From positions 1 through 64,000 of the forward strand of contig CABVDR010000005.1 in assembly GCA_902497145.1 (NCBI GenBank): a DNA stretch of 64,000 nucleotides. The letters run 5' to 3'. The notes beneath the pieces are model-generated. The model was not told where the DNA came from. It worked only from the letters and a program-made list of their open reading frames with translations, and made no database searches. A program made the position numbers and the translations under genes. Shown piece after piece: positions 42,645 through 52,044 of the stretch. The first letter of the stretch is position 1. Each line of letters starts with the position of its first letter. Source of the stretch: an uncultured Oscillospiraceae bacterium (lineage in GTDB: Bacteria > Bacillota > Clostridia > Oscillospirales > Oscillospiraceae).

Positions 42645-43717
42645 AGATGAAGCTCTCCCTTCCCAACCGGACCCAGGCACTCTACCACATGCGTCTGACC
42701 GCAGGCCTGCATCAGGAGGGAGCGCGTTACATCATTGATACGCTCCACGCCTCTGAGTCCAGCAAGTACCAGGAGGCAGGGGAATTTCTCCCGCTGAAAT
42801 TTATCTCCCGGGAGCTCAGCTCACTCAACCGTGAGACTCAGTACCAGCTGATGGAGCTGATCGGACAGACTATGCCTGGCGGCATTGTGGGCGGCTATAT
42901 GGAAGAGGGTTTCCCTCTGTATGTCGCCAATAACCGCCTGCTGGGTATGGGCGGCTACGAAAGCTACCAGGATTTTGCCTCAGACATTCAGGGGCTGGTC
43001 ATCAACAGCATCCACCCGGACGACCGGGAATATGTCTATGCAGAGATGGCCCGTATTCTCGCCCTGGGAGACCAGTATGAAATTCAGTACCGGATGAAGC
43101 GGAAGGACGGCAGCTACATCTGGGTCCACGACATGGGCAGAAGAACCATAGCTGCCGATGGGCGGGATGCCATCATTAGTGTCCTGATGGATATTTCCCA
43201 GCAAATGTCCACCAAGTGTCGGCTTGAGCACGAGGCGGCCACCGATCCCCTCACCGGCATCTATAACCGCAAGGGCGGGCAGGAACACATTCAGAAGGCG
43301 ATGAAATCTGCCTGCAGTTACTCGTTTTTCATGCTGGATCTGGATCACTTCAAGCAAGTCAACGATCTCTACGGCCATCAGGAGGGAGACCGCGTTTTGT
43401 GTCTGGTCGCCGATCAGCTGACAAATCTCTTTCCGGACAGGGCCGTAGTCTGCCGTCTGGGCGGAGATGAGTTTGCTGTTTTTGTCCCTGACTGCGAATC
43501 GGTTTCCAGCATAGAACAAAAGCTCCAGACTCTGCTGGACTCCTATCAGGCCATGATGAACCGCGGCTGGCCCCTCGCAGGGTCGACCCTTTCGGTGGGC
43601 GGGGTCTATGGCCGCAAGCACCGCACCTACCTGGAGCTGTACCAGCTGGCCGACGAAGTACTTTACGAGGTGAAAAATTCACGCAAAGGCGCGTTTAAAC
43701 TTTGCATTCTGGAATAG
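42584..43717 (+). CDS. PAS-GGDEF diguanylate cyclase, C-terminal part of a frameshifted gene
   Basis: The visible 377-residue frame contains the rest of a SnoaL-like domain (KERVAGCWDCFCNLE ... HMRLTAGLHQEGARYIIDTL). A PAS domain follows (~95-205; GGIVGGYMEEGFPLYVANN, MKRKDGSYIWVHDMG), then a GGDEF domain with ATDPLTGIYNRKGG, FFMLDLDHFKQVND and an intact CRLGGDEFAVF. It should make c-di-GMP if expressed. ATG 42584 has no clear ribosome site, so translation probably depended on the upstream frame starting at 42345. It ends 47 bases before the giant prepilin gene. Confidence 0.8.
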   Translation: MSDYVQKERVAGCWDCFCNLEMKLSLPNRTQALYHMRLTAGLHQEGARYIIDTLHASESSKYQEAGEFLPLKFISRELSSLNRETQYQLMELIGQTMPGGIVGGYMEEGFPLYVANNRLLGMGGYESYQDFASDIQGLVINSIHPDDREYVYAEMARILALGDQYEIQYRMKRKDGSYIWVHDMGRRTIAADGRDAIISVLMDISQQMSTKCRLEHEAATDPLTGIYNRKGGQEHIQKAMKSACSYSFFMLDLDHFKQVNDLYGHQEGDRVLCLVADQLTNLFPDRAVVCRLGGDEFAVFVPDCESVSSIEQKLQTLLDSYQAMMNRGWPLAGSTLSVGGVYGRKHRTYLELYQLADEVLYEVKNSRKGAFKLCILE

Positions 43718-43764
43718 GTCCGTCCGCTCCAGGCTGCACATCGCAACACACAGGAGGAACGGAT

Positions 43765-46700
43765 ATGCCCCACGGGATTAAACACAATCAAAAGGGCTTT
43801 ACTTTGCATGAGATGCTGTTGGTAATCGCAATTTCCATCATTCTGCTGGCAGTCTCCGTGGTGGGGATCCTGACCTATATGCGGCATCTGCGCCTGACTG
43901 AGCTGGATAACTCCGCCAAGGAGATCTTCCTGGCCGCACAGAACCGTGCCGTTCTCCTGCGCAGCAGCCAGCAGCTGGATGGGTTTGTATCTCAGTCTTC
44001 CAACAAGATCGAAAACGTAGATGTCATTCCTGACTCCAGCAACACCACCCAGATTACGGTTTACTACATCCATTGTGACAATAGCAACATAAAACAGCTG
44101 CTTCCCATGGAGTCCATTGACCCCACCCTTTGGGAAGGGGATTTCTGGATCACCTACGAGCCGGAGAGCGGCAGTGTAATCGACGTATTTTTCTGCGACC
44201 AGAATCTTGAGATAAGTGATTTTCCTTCTTTCTATGAGGAATGGCGGGCCGCATCCAAAAGCGCCCGTATGAGCCGCAAGCCCATGGTGGGCTACTATGG
44301 CGGCGAATCTGCCCAAAGCGGCACGACCATCTCTCTGCGCACCCCGGTCATCAACATCTACAATGAGGATACCCTGCGTGCGGAGGTCACCTACTGGGTA
44401 CCCCGTGCCCTGTTGGGGACCCCGGAGGCCGTAAAGCTGGATATATCCCTCACCTACCAGAATCAAGTCATCATTCTGCAGCAAGCTGACGCAGTCCCGG
44501 ATTTCTCGGTCGATATCTCTGCCCTCTCCTACACCTACACCTGGACACTGGATTCCCTGAAGGAAAGCGAGACACAGTTTTATGAGCTCTTTCCGGGGGG
44601 ATCTGACCTGACCTGCGGCGGGGACTTTACCATTACCGCCGAGGTGTCCTATGAGGGATCTTTGAAGGTCAACGGCGCCAAAAAGAAGGCCACCGACAAC
44701 AGCCTGTTTGCCAAGGACAGCCATGATGAGACTGCCTACATCGCCTGTCTGCGGCATCTGCAAAATCTGGATACCGCCTGGTCCAAGGTGGAGGGGAAAA
44801 CCGCAGCGGAACAGATCAGCGATATTCAGAAGGTGGAGGACTATACGTTCCAGCCTATTGAGAATGACCAGCTAAACCGCTATGACGGCCAGGAATATTC
44901 CATCTATGACCTAACCATCGGCAGCGGCACCAATGCTGCCGGCCTGTTCGGTGCCTTTTCCGGCACCCCCACAAAAAAGAACACCTTGTCCAATATCCGG
45001 CTGGTCAATACCAACATCACTGGAAACGACACTCCAACCGGCGCACTGGTAGGCAGCGGAGAATATCTCATTCTTACCAACTGCCAGGTCTACTGGGAAA
45101 ACCGTTCGGAAGAGACCACCAATCTGCGGGAAGTGCTGGGGGACAGCGCAACCCAGTTCTACTACCAGGTCACCAATACCGGCACTGCTCCGGCTGGCGG
45201 TCTGGCTGGTGAGCTGCGCAATTCTACTATCACCGATTCCTCTGCCTCCACCTTGGTAAAGAGTGCTGGCCCGACAGGCGGACTGGTAGGCGCGGGCAGC
45301 GGCCTGACCATAAAAAAGTCCTATGCCGCCTCCTACCTGGCTGGACCTGCCGCCGCAGGTCTGGTGGGCAACCTCGCAGGAAATGCCAATATTTCCGGCA
45401 GTTACGCTGTGGGCTTTATTGACAGCAAACAGCAGACAAATGCCGCTGCCGCCGGACTGTGCCTGGGCAGCGGCAGCGCAGACGTAACGAGCTCGTACAG
45501 CGCCATGCTGTTTACCGCGCAGAGTGAGGTACCTGCCTCCCTGACCAATTACCCTTTGTGCCAAAATGGCAGTTATGATAATACATACTATCTATCCTCT
45601 GACCGCTTTAGCTCCGACACTCAGCAGCCGCAGCGCGCTTTGTCTTACAGTGAACTGATTGACTCCACCAAGTGGGACACTCTTTTCGGCTCCGGTGTGT
45701 TTACCTCCAAAAGCCTGGTTCAGTCCCACCCCTATAATCTCCAGACCACTCTGTCCCTCACCACCTATATCTATCCCGGTCTGAGCAGCCTGGACCACTG
45801 GGGCGACTGGGGCGCTCAGTTCCAAAACGGCAGCCTGGTGTACTATGAAATCTACCAGGATGCCGAAGGCGCCACCACCTATGGCTTCCACGGCGGAAAC
45901 CTGAGCCATCTGTCTGATGACAAAACGGTGGTACAGGACGGCTACGCCGTAGCCTACCAGAGCACAGAGTCGATCTCCAGTCTCGGAGCCACCTTAACGG
46001 TCACCTATCCGCTCTCGGAGCAGAAAACCGAAACCGATGAGTTTTCTTATGGCTGGAACACGGGCGATCTTTCGATTTATGAAGTCAAAGGAGTCAAGGA
46101 GGTCACCGACACCTCCGGCCAGCCAAAGAACTACTATCTTCTCCCCCTGCCGGACGAGGTGGTCAACAGCGACTATGCTGCCCAAGATTTTTACCAAGAA
46201 ATCACCATTCAGGACACCAAAAGTGATATTGTCAACACAGCGGTCAGCTACTATTACAGCCCCCACTTTGCCAACACGGTGGTTGCAAAGAATGAAATCA
46301 CCTCGGAGGATGAATTGGTGGACAAAGCCGACCAACTGCAGGTGGAGGTGCGCACTCCCCGACACCTGTACAACCTCAGTCAGTTTGAGGCGTATTATGC
46401 CAGCGGACATCAATACCGTTTCTTACAGCAGCTGGATCTGAATTACATGGACTACACTGGGTATGAGCTGTTTCAACCCGGTTGGTCTCAAAACCCCATC
46501 GGCATCGACGCCAACAGTCCCTTCCGGTGCAGCTACTACGGCAACCACCACCGGATCACTGGTGTGGTTCCCGCTGTCAGCTATGAGGATGAGAAATACC
46601 AGTATGTGGGCCTGTTTGGGTACAGCACGGGCGTGCTTCAGGGCGTGGTCTACGAAATGCAGGAGACGGCGCTGTCCATCTCCCAGTCCGGCAGCAGCTC

Positions 46701-49700
46701 CAAAACCCTGTATGCCGGCGCTCTGGCCGGCTACAACGGCGGTACGATGTCCAACTGCGCTGCCTTCGGCGTCCAGCTCCAAGCCAGCGGCTACGATTAC
46801 AGCACCCTCTATCTGGGCGGTCTGGTGGGCCGCAACCAGGGCACCATCCGCAATAGCGCCGTGGAGGGTGCAGCCATCACGGCCAATACCTCCATGTCCA
46901 ACGCCTATGCAGGCGGATTTGTGGGGGATAACAGTGCCGGCGGCTACATCGATCAGTGCTACGCTGTGGGCAAGGTATCGGTCACCCAGGCTCGGTACGG
47001 CACGGTTTACGCCTGCGGCTTTGCCGGACGCAGCAGCGCCGCCCTCTCCCGCAGCTATGCCGCTGTCTACCTGCTGACCGACGGAGCGGCTCAGCGTTAC
47101 GGTTTCTGTCCGGACAGCTCCACCCACTGTGTCTATCTCAACGACGGCAACTTCACCTACCGGGGCGAGAACTATGTGGCTCAGTATCAGGATCCCGCTG
47201 CCACAGGGGTGACCTGGGAGGCCCTGTCTGGAACGCTGGGAAACAATCCCACACAGGCAATACAGCAGCAGGCCGCCGCCGTTAAGGCAATGAACATGAG
47301 TCCTGCAGGAATCAAGGTTTATGGGGATCCTCAGGCAATCTATCCCTACCCCGGCACGGTATCCCTCAAAAATGACGACGGCACCCTCCAGTATATCCAC
47401 TATGGCCAATGGCCTGCCCGGATGGAGCTTGGTACCATAGGCGTGTACTACTGGGAAAAGCTGACCATCAATCAAACCGTTTCCTACCACATCAGTGCTA
47501 TTTCCCTGATGGAGAACGGCCAGGTCATGAAAAGCGGAACTCTGTCCACCGCTCACGGAGACGGCGGCGTGGTGACCGAGTATGGATACGGGTACTTCAC
47601 CCTGCAGGGACAGACTCTATCCAGCTTGAAAAGCAAACGAATCGGCTATACCGCAGAGGACAAGGAGTTAACCGACTTTAACTTCGAACAGGATAACGAA
47701 AATACAGAAGCAAATGCGGAGCTCTCCGATCTGATGGGCGGAAAATACGCCTTCCACAGCTTCAATACCTGGGGTACGAAGACGGACGGACAGGGACTAT
47801 ACGTGAACAACCAGGCGGATTCTTCACAAAATGCTCCGCCGGTGGGCACCTGGACTTTGAATGGGACGCTGACGGTCAACCTCAACCCCTTCTTTGCCGA
47901 TGCCATGTCCTACCAAGGCTCTTCTGCTGGAGAGGGCGTTCCCACAGCTCTGCCAGGAACTGAACAAAACAGCTATGAAGTTCGCTCCATCGACCAGCTG
48001 CAGTTTATCAACTGGAATAATAATGCTATGAACACCGTCCGGCGCATGGACACTGGAAATATGACTAAATTCCCGTATCTGTGTTACGGTACCAATGGCT
48101 CTCTGGTCATTCGCGCCTTCTATTGGGAGCAGACTCACGACCTGGAGGGGGCAGAGGACAAGACCTACACACCGATTGCAGGGGTATATGATACTACCAA
48201 CCAAAACAAAGGCTCTCTATTTGGCTGGTTTGGCGGCACCTACAACGGCAATGACTATATGATTTCCGATGTGGATATTGCGCCCTACCAGAACGATGAA
48301 TATAACGCCACCTCCTGCATGGGCCTGTTTGGCGCTGTATTTGACGGTACCCTGAAAAATATCGTTCTCTATTCTGCCGACGGCAGCGCCACCGTAACAG
48401 GAAGCTACAGCGGTCAGAGCCGCTGGTATGCCATCGGCGCCTTGGCCGGATTGGCTGGCTCCTCCACCGACGGCAGCGCAGTGATCAACTGCACCGTAGC
48501 AGGATACACGATCCAGGATACCCACCACTCTACCTCGGCAGGAGGCTGGGGCGGAACCGGTTTGGGCGGTCTGATCGGCGTGTCCGACATGAGCCTGGAG
48601 GGATGCACCGCAGTCACTCAGATCGTGCTGAACTCCACAGACAACGACAACGTCCGAGTAGGAGGCTTGGTGGGCAGCTGTCAGGGCAGCATCAGCAGCA
48701 GCTATGCTGGAGGAAGCATCACCGTTTCACAGTCTTCTACGACTCCCAGTGATCGAGGCATCTACATTGGCGGTATCGTAGGTGGTATCTATATGAAGCC
48801 TCAAACGGTCGGCGGCAGTTCTGACCCGGCTTTTACCGTAGGCAAATCCGGTATAAACCTGGAAAATACGCTGAAGAACTGTTATACATATGTACAGCTG
48901 CCCGCCGCCAACAGCAATTCCTATATCAAAGGTCTCTACGCAATTGGCGGCAACGGCGACCTGCATAGGTATTATACAGACGATCTGTATACACCTGCCC
49001 CCGGTGAACAGGGACAGCCCACCCAAGATCGCGGAAGCAGCAAATATTTTAATACATATTATCTGGAGTCCGTTGTCTTACAAAACAATTCCAATGGGAT
49101 TAATACTCAAAAGGTTGAAACTGACATCTATGATTCCGCCAATTTGAATCAAGCAAATCCCAATGTCACTGCTTTGAACTATGCTGAGATGGAGGACAAC
49201 ACCTCTGAGAAGGGCCTGCTCTACCGACTGAACAGCCAGGGAGCTGGCTTCTCCACGGTCACCACCACTACCTCCAGCGGCAACCCCCTCTCCGGCCGGT
49301 ACAGCTTCGGCTGTGACGAAAGCCTGCTGGGCCGTGACTACCCCTTCCCCACCATTCTTACCCAATCCAGCGACTTGGTGGAGGGCGGAAGGGCCAACGT
49401 CCACTACGGCGACTGGCCCCTAGCTGGCATCCGGCGGGAAAACGGCGCACTGCCGGTGAATCTGGATTTGTTCGCGGATTACAAAGTAGCCAATCAGGGA
49501 GCGGTACACACAGAAAAGCTCTCCCTAGAGGGCGTAGATTCGGGCGGTCGCTGGAGCGTCGAGAGTCAGGATCCCTCCATCGCTTTGGCAGCCCTGTCTC
49601 CTGGGGGCAACAGCGACACCCAAACGCTGTCTATCACGGGTCAGCAAGCAGGCAGCACCACCGTTACGGTGACCTACAACACGTTGAAGAATGACACCTA

Positions 49701-50451
49701 CTCTCTGGAAATTGACGTCAACGTGACGGCGGAGCTCCGTCTGGCTGTGGCCCAAAGCCCGGTGACCGTATTCACCAATGAGACGGTGCAGACTCCCCTG
49801 GAGCTGCGGGACCACAATGAGAAAGAGTTGCCTCAGCAGCTGCAAGATCTTATTACGCTGTCCACCCCCACTGTGGAATTGGACCACGACTACTTTACAA
49901 CGGCCTCTGTCTCCCCCTCCTCTGATTCTTGGATACTCACCGCCGAGAGCAAAACGGCAACCGGCAGCACCCAGATGACGGTAAGCTACGACTTTACCTA
50001 CCAGGAGCAAACGTATCATGCCACCAGTTCCATCGCTTTGAACCTAGTCACACCAGACATTCAGCTAACCCCAGTTGTATTTTTCTTTGGTGAGGACGAT
50101 ACCGTACAGGAAAAAACTCAGCTCTATCCTGCCTCCGGCACGGACATCACATTTACTCTTAATGTAAACGGGACCGAAGAACCCCTCACAACCACGGCAC
50201 AAATTACCCAGTTTGAAGAAGTGGCTCTGGAATTGAAAGATATCATCTGGGTGGAGTGGGCTAAAAACCCGGACGGCACGGACCAGATCGGGGTCCTATC
50301 CATTGAAGCTTCGCCGCAAAGTGTTTATCCCGTTTCTGCCTCGGTAAGGGTACAATTCCAATTTGAGTATGCGGGCAGTACCCATACCCTGTGGAAAGAT
50401 CTGGATGTGCAGCTAAAGGCGGCAGACAGCACAGAGGAGGGTCAGTCATGA
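43765..50451 (+). CDS. Giant type IV prepilin-like protein with GLUG-type repeats
   Basis: ATG 43765 follows AGGAGGA. The 2,228-residue protein begins MPHGIKHNQKG followed by FTLHEMLLVIAISIILLAV, a prepilin signal cleaved after G11 with glutamate at mature position 5. Everything after the pilin helix is extracellular. Three clusters of GLUG-type repeats (GGLVGRNQGTIRNSAVEG and variants) lie at about residues 390-550, 945-1,100 and 1,515-1,680. The C-terminus from ~1,915 has immunoglobulin-like or Big-type strands. Ordinary pilins have 120-200 residues, so this is likely a tip or fibre-displayed adhesin. It opens the tight operon of minor pseudopilins and assembly ATPases. Confidence 0.88.
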   Translation: MPHGIKHNQKGFTLHEMLLVIAISIILLAVSVVGILTYMRHLRLTELDNSAKEIFLAAQNRAVLLRSSQQLDGFVSQSSNKIENVDVIPDSSNTTQITVYYIHCDNSNIKQLLPMESIDPTLWEGDFWITYEPESGSVIDVFFCDQNLEISDFPSFYEEWRAASKSARMSRKPMVGYYGGESAQSGTTISLRTPVINIYNEDTLRAEVTYWVPRALLGTPEAVKLDISLTYQNQVIILQQADAVPDFSVDISALSYTYTWTLDSLKESETQFYELFPGGSDLTCGGDFTITAEVSYEGSLKVNGAKKKATDNSLFAKDSHDETAYIACLRHLQNLDTAWSKVEGKTAAEQISDIQKVEDYTFQPIENDQLNRYDGQEYSIYDLTIGSGTNAAGLFGAFSGTPTKKNTLSNIRLVNTNITGNDTPTGALVGSGEYLILTNCQVYWENRSEETTNLREVLGDSATQFYYQVTNTGTAPAGGLAGELRNSTITDSSASTLVKSAGPTGGLVGAGSGLTIKKSYAASYLAGPAAAGLVGNLAGNANISGSYAVGFIDSKQQTNAAAAGLCLGSGSADVTSSYSAMLFTAQSEVPASLTNYPLCQNGSYDNTYYLSSDRFSSDTQQPQRALSYSELIDSTKWDTLFGSGVFTSKSLVQSHPYNLQTTLSLTTYIYPGLSSLDHWGDWGAQFQNGSLVYYEIYQDAEGATTYGFHGGNLSHLSDDKTVVQDGYAVAYQSTESISSLGATLTVTYPLSEQKTETDEFSYGWNTGDLSIYEVKGVKEVTDTSGQPKNYYLLPLPDEVVNSDYAAQDFYQEITIQDTKSDIVNTAVSYYYSPHFANTVVAKNEITSEDELVDKADQLQVEVRTPRHLYNLSQFEAYYASGHQYRFLQQLDLNYMDYTGYELFQPGWSQNPIGIDANSPFRCSYYGNHHRITGVVPAVSYEDEKYQYVGLFGYSTGVLQGVVYEMQETALSISQSGSSSKTLYAGALAGYNGGTMSNCAAFGVQLQASGYDYSTLYLGGLVGRNQGTIRNSAVEGAAITANTSMSNAYAGGFVGDNSAGGYIDQCYAVGKVSVTQARYGTVYACGFAGRSSAALSRSYAAVYLLTDGAAQRYGFCPDSSTHCVYLNDGNFTYRGENYVAQYQDPAATGVTWEALSGTLGNNPTQAIQQQAAAVKAMNMSPAGIKVYGDPQAIYPYPGTVSLKNDDGTLQYIHYGQWPARMELGTIGVYYWEKLTINQTVSYHISAISLMENGQVMKSGTLSTAHGDGGVVTEYGYGYFTLQGQTLSSLKSKRIGYTAEDKELTDFNFEQDNENTEANAELSDLMGGKYAFHSFNTWGTKTDGQGLYVNNQADSSQNAPPVGTWTLNGTLTVNLNPFFADAMSYQGSSAGEGVPTALPGTEQNSYEVRSIDQLQFINWNNNAMNTVRRMDTGNMTKFPYLCYGTNGSLVIRAFYWEQTHDLEGAEDKTYTPIAGVYDTTNQNKGSLFGWFGGTYNGNDYMISDVDIAPYQNDEYNATSCMGLFGAVFDGTLKNIVLYSADGSATVTGSYSGQSRWYAIGALAGLAGSSTDGSAVINCTVAGYTIQDTHHSTSAGGWGGTGLGGLIGVSDMSLEGCTAVTQIVLNSTDNDNVRVGGLVGSCQGSISSSYAGGSITVSQSSTTPSDRGIYIGGIVGGIYMKPQTVGGSSDPAFTVGKSGINLENTLKNCYTYVQLPAANSNSYIKGLYAIGGNGDLHRYYTDDLYTPAPGEQGQPTQDRGSSKYFNTYYLESVVLQNNSNGINTQKVETDIYDSANLNQANPNVTALNYAEMEDNTSEKGLLYRLNSQGAGFSTVTTTTSSGNPLSGRYSFGCDESLLGRDYPFPTILTQSSDLVEGGRANVHYGDWPLAGIRRENGALPVNLDLFADYKVANQGAVHTEKLSLEGVDSGGRWSVESQDPSIALAALSPGGNSDTQTLSITGQQAGSTTVTVTYNTLKNDTYSLEIDVNVTAELRLAVAQSPVTVFTNETVQTPLELRDHNEKELPQQLQDLITLSTPTVELDHDYFTTASVSPSSDSWILTAESKTATGSTQMTVSYDFTYQEQTYHATSSIALNLVTPDIQLTPVVFFFGEDDTVQEKTQLYPASGTDITFTLNVNGTEEPLTTTAQITQFEEVALELKDIIWVEWAKNPDGTDQIGVLSIEASPQSVYPVSASVRVQFQFEYAGSTHTLWKDLDVQLKAADSTEEGQS

Positions 50452-51188
50452 GACGTGCGATATCCCAAAAACTGCACAGTCAGCGGGGGGCCTCCCTGCT
50501 GCTGGCCCTGCTGTTCCTGCTGCTCTGCTCTATGGTCGCCGCCTCCATCCTGATGGCGGCGGCGGCCAACGCCGGTAAGTATCGCAGCAACCTGGAGGAG
50601 CACCAGACCTATCTGGCCCTGTCCAGCGCAGTGACTACCCTGTGCGACGAACTGAACCGCTCAGAGTATAAGGGACAATATCAGTACCGGGAAGAAACGG
50701 AGCAGAAGGAGAATCCTGACGGCACAATAACATCTATTACCCTCAAATTTTTCAAACAGTTGGACGGGAGCTACACCCATATTGACACGGCGGAAGAATC
50801 TGGATATCTGAAGGATATTCTGCTGAACGACTTTGACGCTCTTTTTGCAGCAGGGATCTCCCTGCCGTCCGACGTTACCAACGAAGGTCTTAAAACAAAC
50901 ACGATTACTCCCCACCAGCTCACCCTTACCCCAAGCACAGGCACCAGTTTGGACGGCAGGACGGTCAAGCTGACATTGGAGGTCAAAGACTCCTATGCCA
51001 TCTACATTACCGCGTACTTGGAGGATTTGGAGGTGTACAAGGTTGAGGCGGAACTTACCCCCACTGAGACAAAGCCCACCATTCAATCCTTCACTCCCGG
51101 CACGCATTTCACCCAACCCATGAGATGGAAACTGGGCTGGATTACCATTGCCGGAGAAACCACCGAAGGAGAAGGAACCGACGGATGA
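50448..51188 (+). CDS. PilX-like minor pilin-associated protein
   Basis: ATG 50448 overlaps the stop of the giant prepilin gene (ATGA). The 246-residue protein has an N-terminal segment SQRGASLLLALLFLLLCSMVAASILMAAA, broken here as RGASLLLAL plus a hydrophobic helix. This is the layout of PilX/GspK-type minor subunits whose cleavage site lacks the usual Phe and Glu. The rest is a beta-rich extracellular domain (ITSITLKFFKQLDGSYTHI, RTVKLTLEVKDSYAIYI). It probably sits in the pilus tip or priming complex. Confidence 0.75.
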   Translation: MRRAISQKLHSQRGASLLLALLFLLLCSMVAASILMAAAANAGKYRSNLEEHQTYLALSSAVTTLCDELNRSEYKGQYQYREETEQKENPDGTITSITLKFFKQLDGSYTHIDTAEESGYLKDILLNDFDALFAAGISLPSDVTNEGLKTNTITPHQLTLTPSTGTSLDGRTVKLTLEVKDSYAIYITAYLEDLEVYKVEAELTPTETKPTIQSFTPGTHFTQPMRWKLGWITIAGETTEGEGTDG

Positions 51189-51529
51189 AGCAGATCACGG
51201 CAAAATTGAATAGCTGCCGGGGAGAATCTCTGGTGGAGGTCCTGGCCTCGATTCTGATCGCCACCCTGTCCGTAGGTCTTCTGCTAGGAGGCATAGCCGT
51301 TTCCGCCAACCTGGAACGCCACGCTGATCAGTCGGACGAGAACTTCTACCAAACCTTGAATGCAGCGGAAGAGCGCCTGACCCCTGTCAAGGAGGGCGTA
51401 GCGCAGTCTCCTGATATTCAAATATCCGAGGGCGGCACCAGCATTCAAATCCCCATCTGCATTTATGGGGACGAGGAACTCTGGTCCTACGGCCTGAATG
51501 CCACACCCAAAGGCGGTGACGGTTCGTGA
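51185..51529 (+). CDS. PilV-like minor pseudopilin
   Basis: ATG 51185 overlaps the previous stop. The 114-residue protein has the class III signal SCRGESLVEVLASILIATLSVG, cleaved after Gly with Glu at +5 (ESLVE), and then a long helix. The C-terminal domain is small (LTPVKEGVAQSPDIQISEGG). It is likely a minor pilin of the priming complex. Confidence 0.82.
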   Translation: MKQITAKLNSCRGESLVEVLASILIATLSVGLLLGGIAVSANLERHADQSDENFYQTLNAAEERLTPVKEGVAQSPDIQISEGGTSIQIPICIYGDEELWSYGLNATPKGGDGS

Positions 51530-52044
51530 AACGCCTGCGTCAAAAGCTGAAAAACAGCCGGGGCCTGACGCTGGTGGAGATGATGGCAGCGTCAGCCATT
51601 CTGATCCTGCTGGCCCTGATGCTCCACACCGGCCTCATCATGGCTCAGGACAGCTACAACAAGATGACCAGCGAGTCGGAAAGTCAGCTGCTGCTGTCCA
51701 CGCTCACCGACTTGCTGGCCCATGAGCTGCGGTACGCCCGGGACGTGGAGACCGGCGCTGACGGCATCCTTTCCAACTACACCAGCGTCAACTACGGCCG
51801 CCACACCACCCTGTCTCTTAATGCAGAAACCAAACAACTGGAGGCCAGCGGCCGTCAGATGCTCTCCAGTGGAGCCTATGGCAACGGGGCGTACCAGATC
51901 GAGACTTGCAGCATTACTTATACGGAAGATACCGGCCTGTTTCATGTCCAGTTAAAGGTGGCCGGGCCCTCTTCCATCGCAAACGAAGCCGAATTTTCCG
52001 TCCGCTGTCTCAATGCAGAGGGCGGCGAGGGAGGAACTACATGA
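51526..52044 (+). CDS. PilW/GspJ-like minor pseudopilin
   Basis: GTG 51526 overlaps the previous stop codon. The 172-residue protein has a prepilin signal SRGLTLVEMMAASAILIL (cleavage after Gly, Glu at +5). A helix follows, then a beta-rich domain (TEDTGLFHVQLKVAG). The order PilX-, PilV- and PilW-like mirrors minor-pilin operons of other type IV pili. Confidence 0.82.
   Translation: MKRLRQKLKNSRGLTLVEMMAASAILILLALMLHTGLIMAQDSYNKMTSESESQLLLSTLTDLLAHELRYARDVETGADGILSNYTSVNYGRHTTLSLNAETKQLEASGRQMLSSGAYGNGAYQIETCSITYTEDTGLFHVQLKVAGPSSIANEAEFSVRCLNAEGGEGGTT

Noticed and set aside
43718..43764. A c-di-GMP riboswitch before the pilus genes
   Set aside because: The gap is only 47 bases, too short for a GEMM-type riboswitch, and no match was seen in 38805-39255 either.
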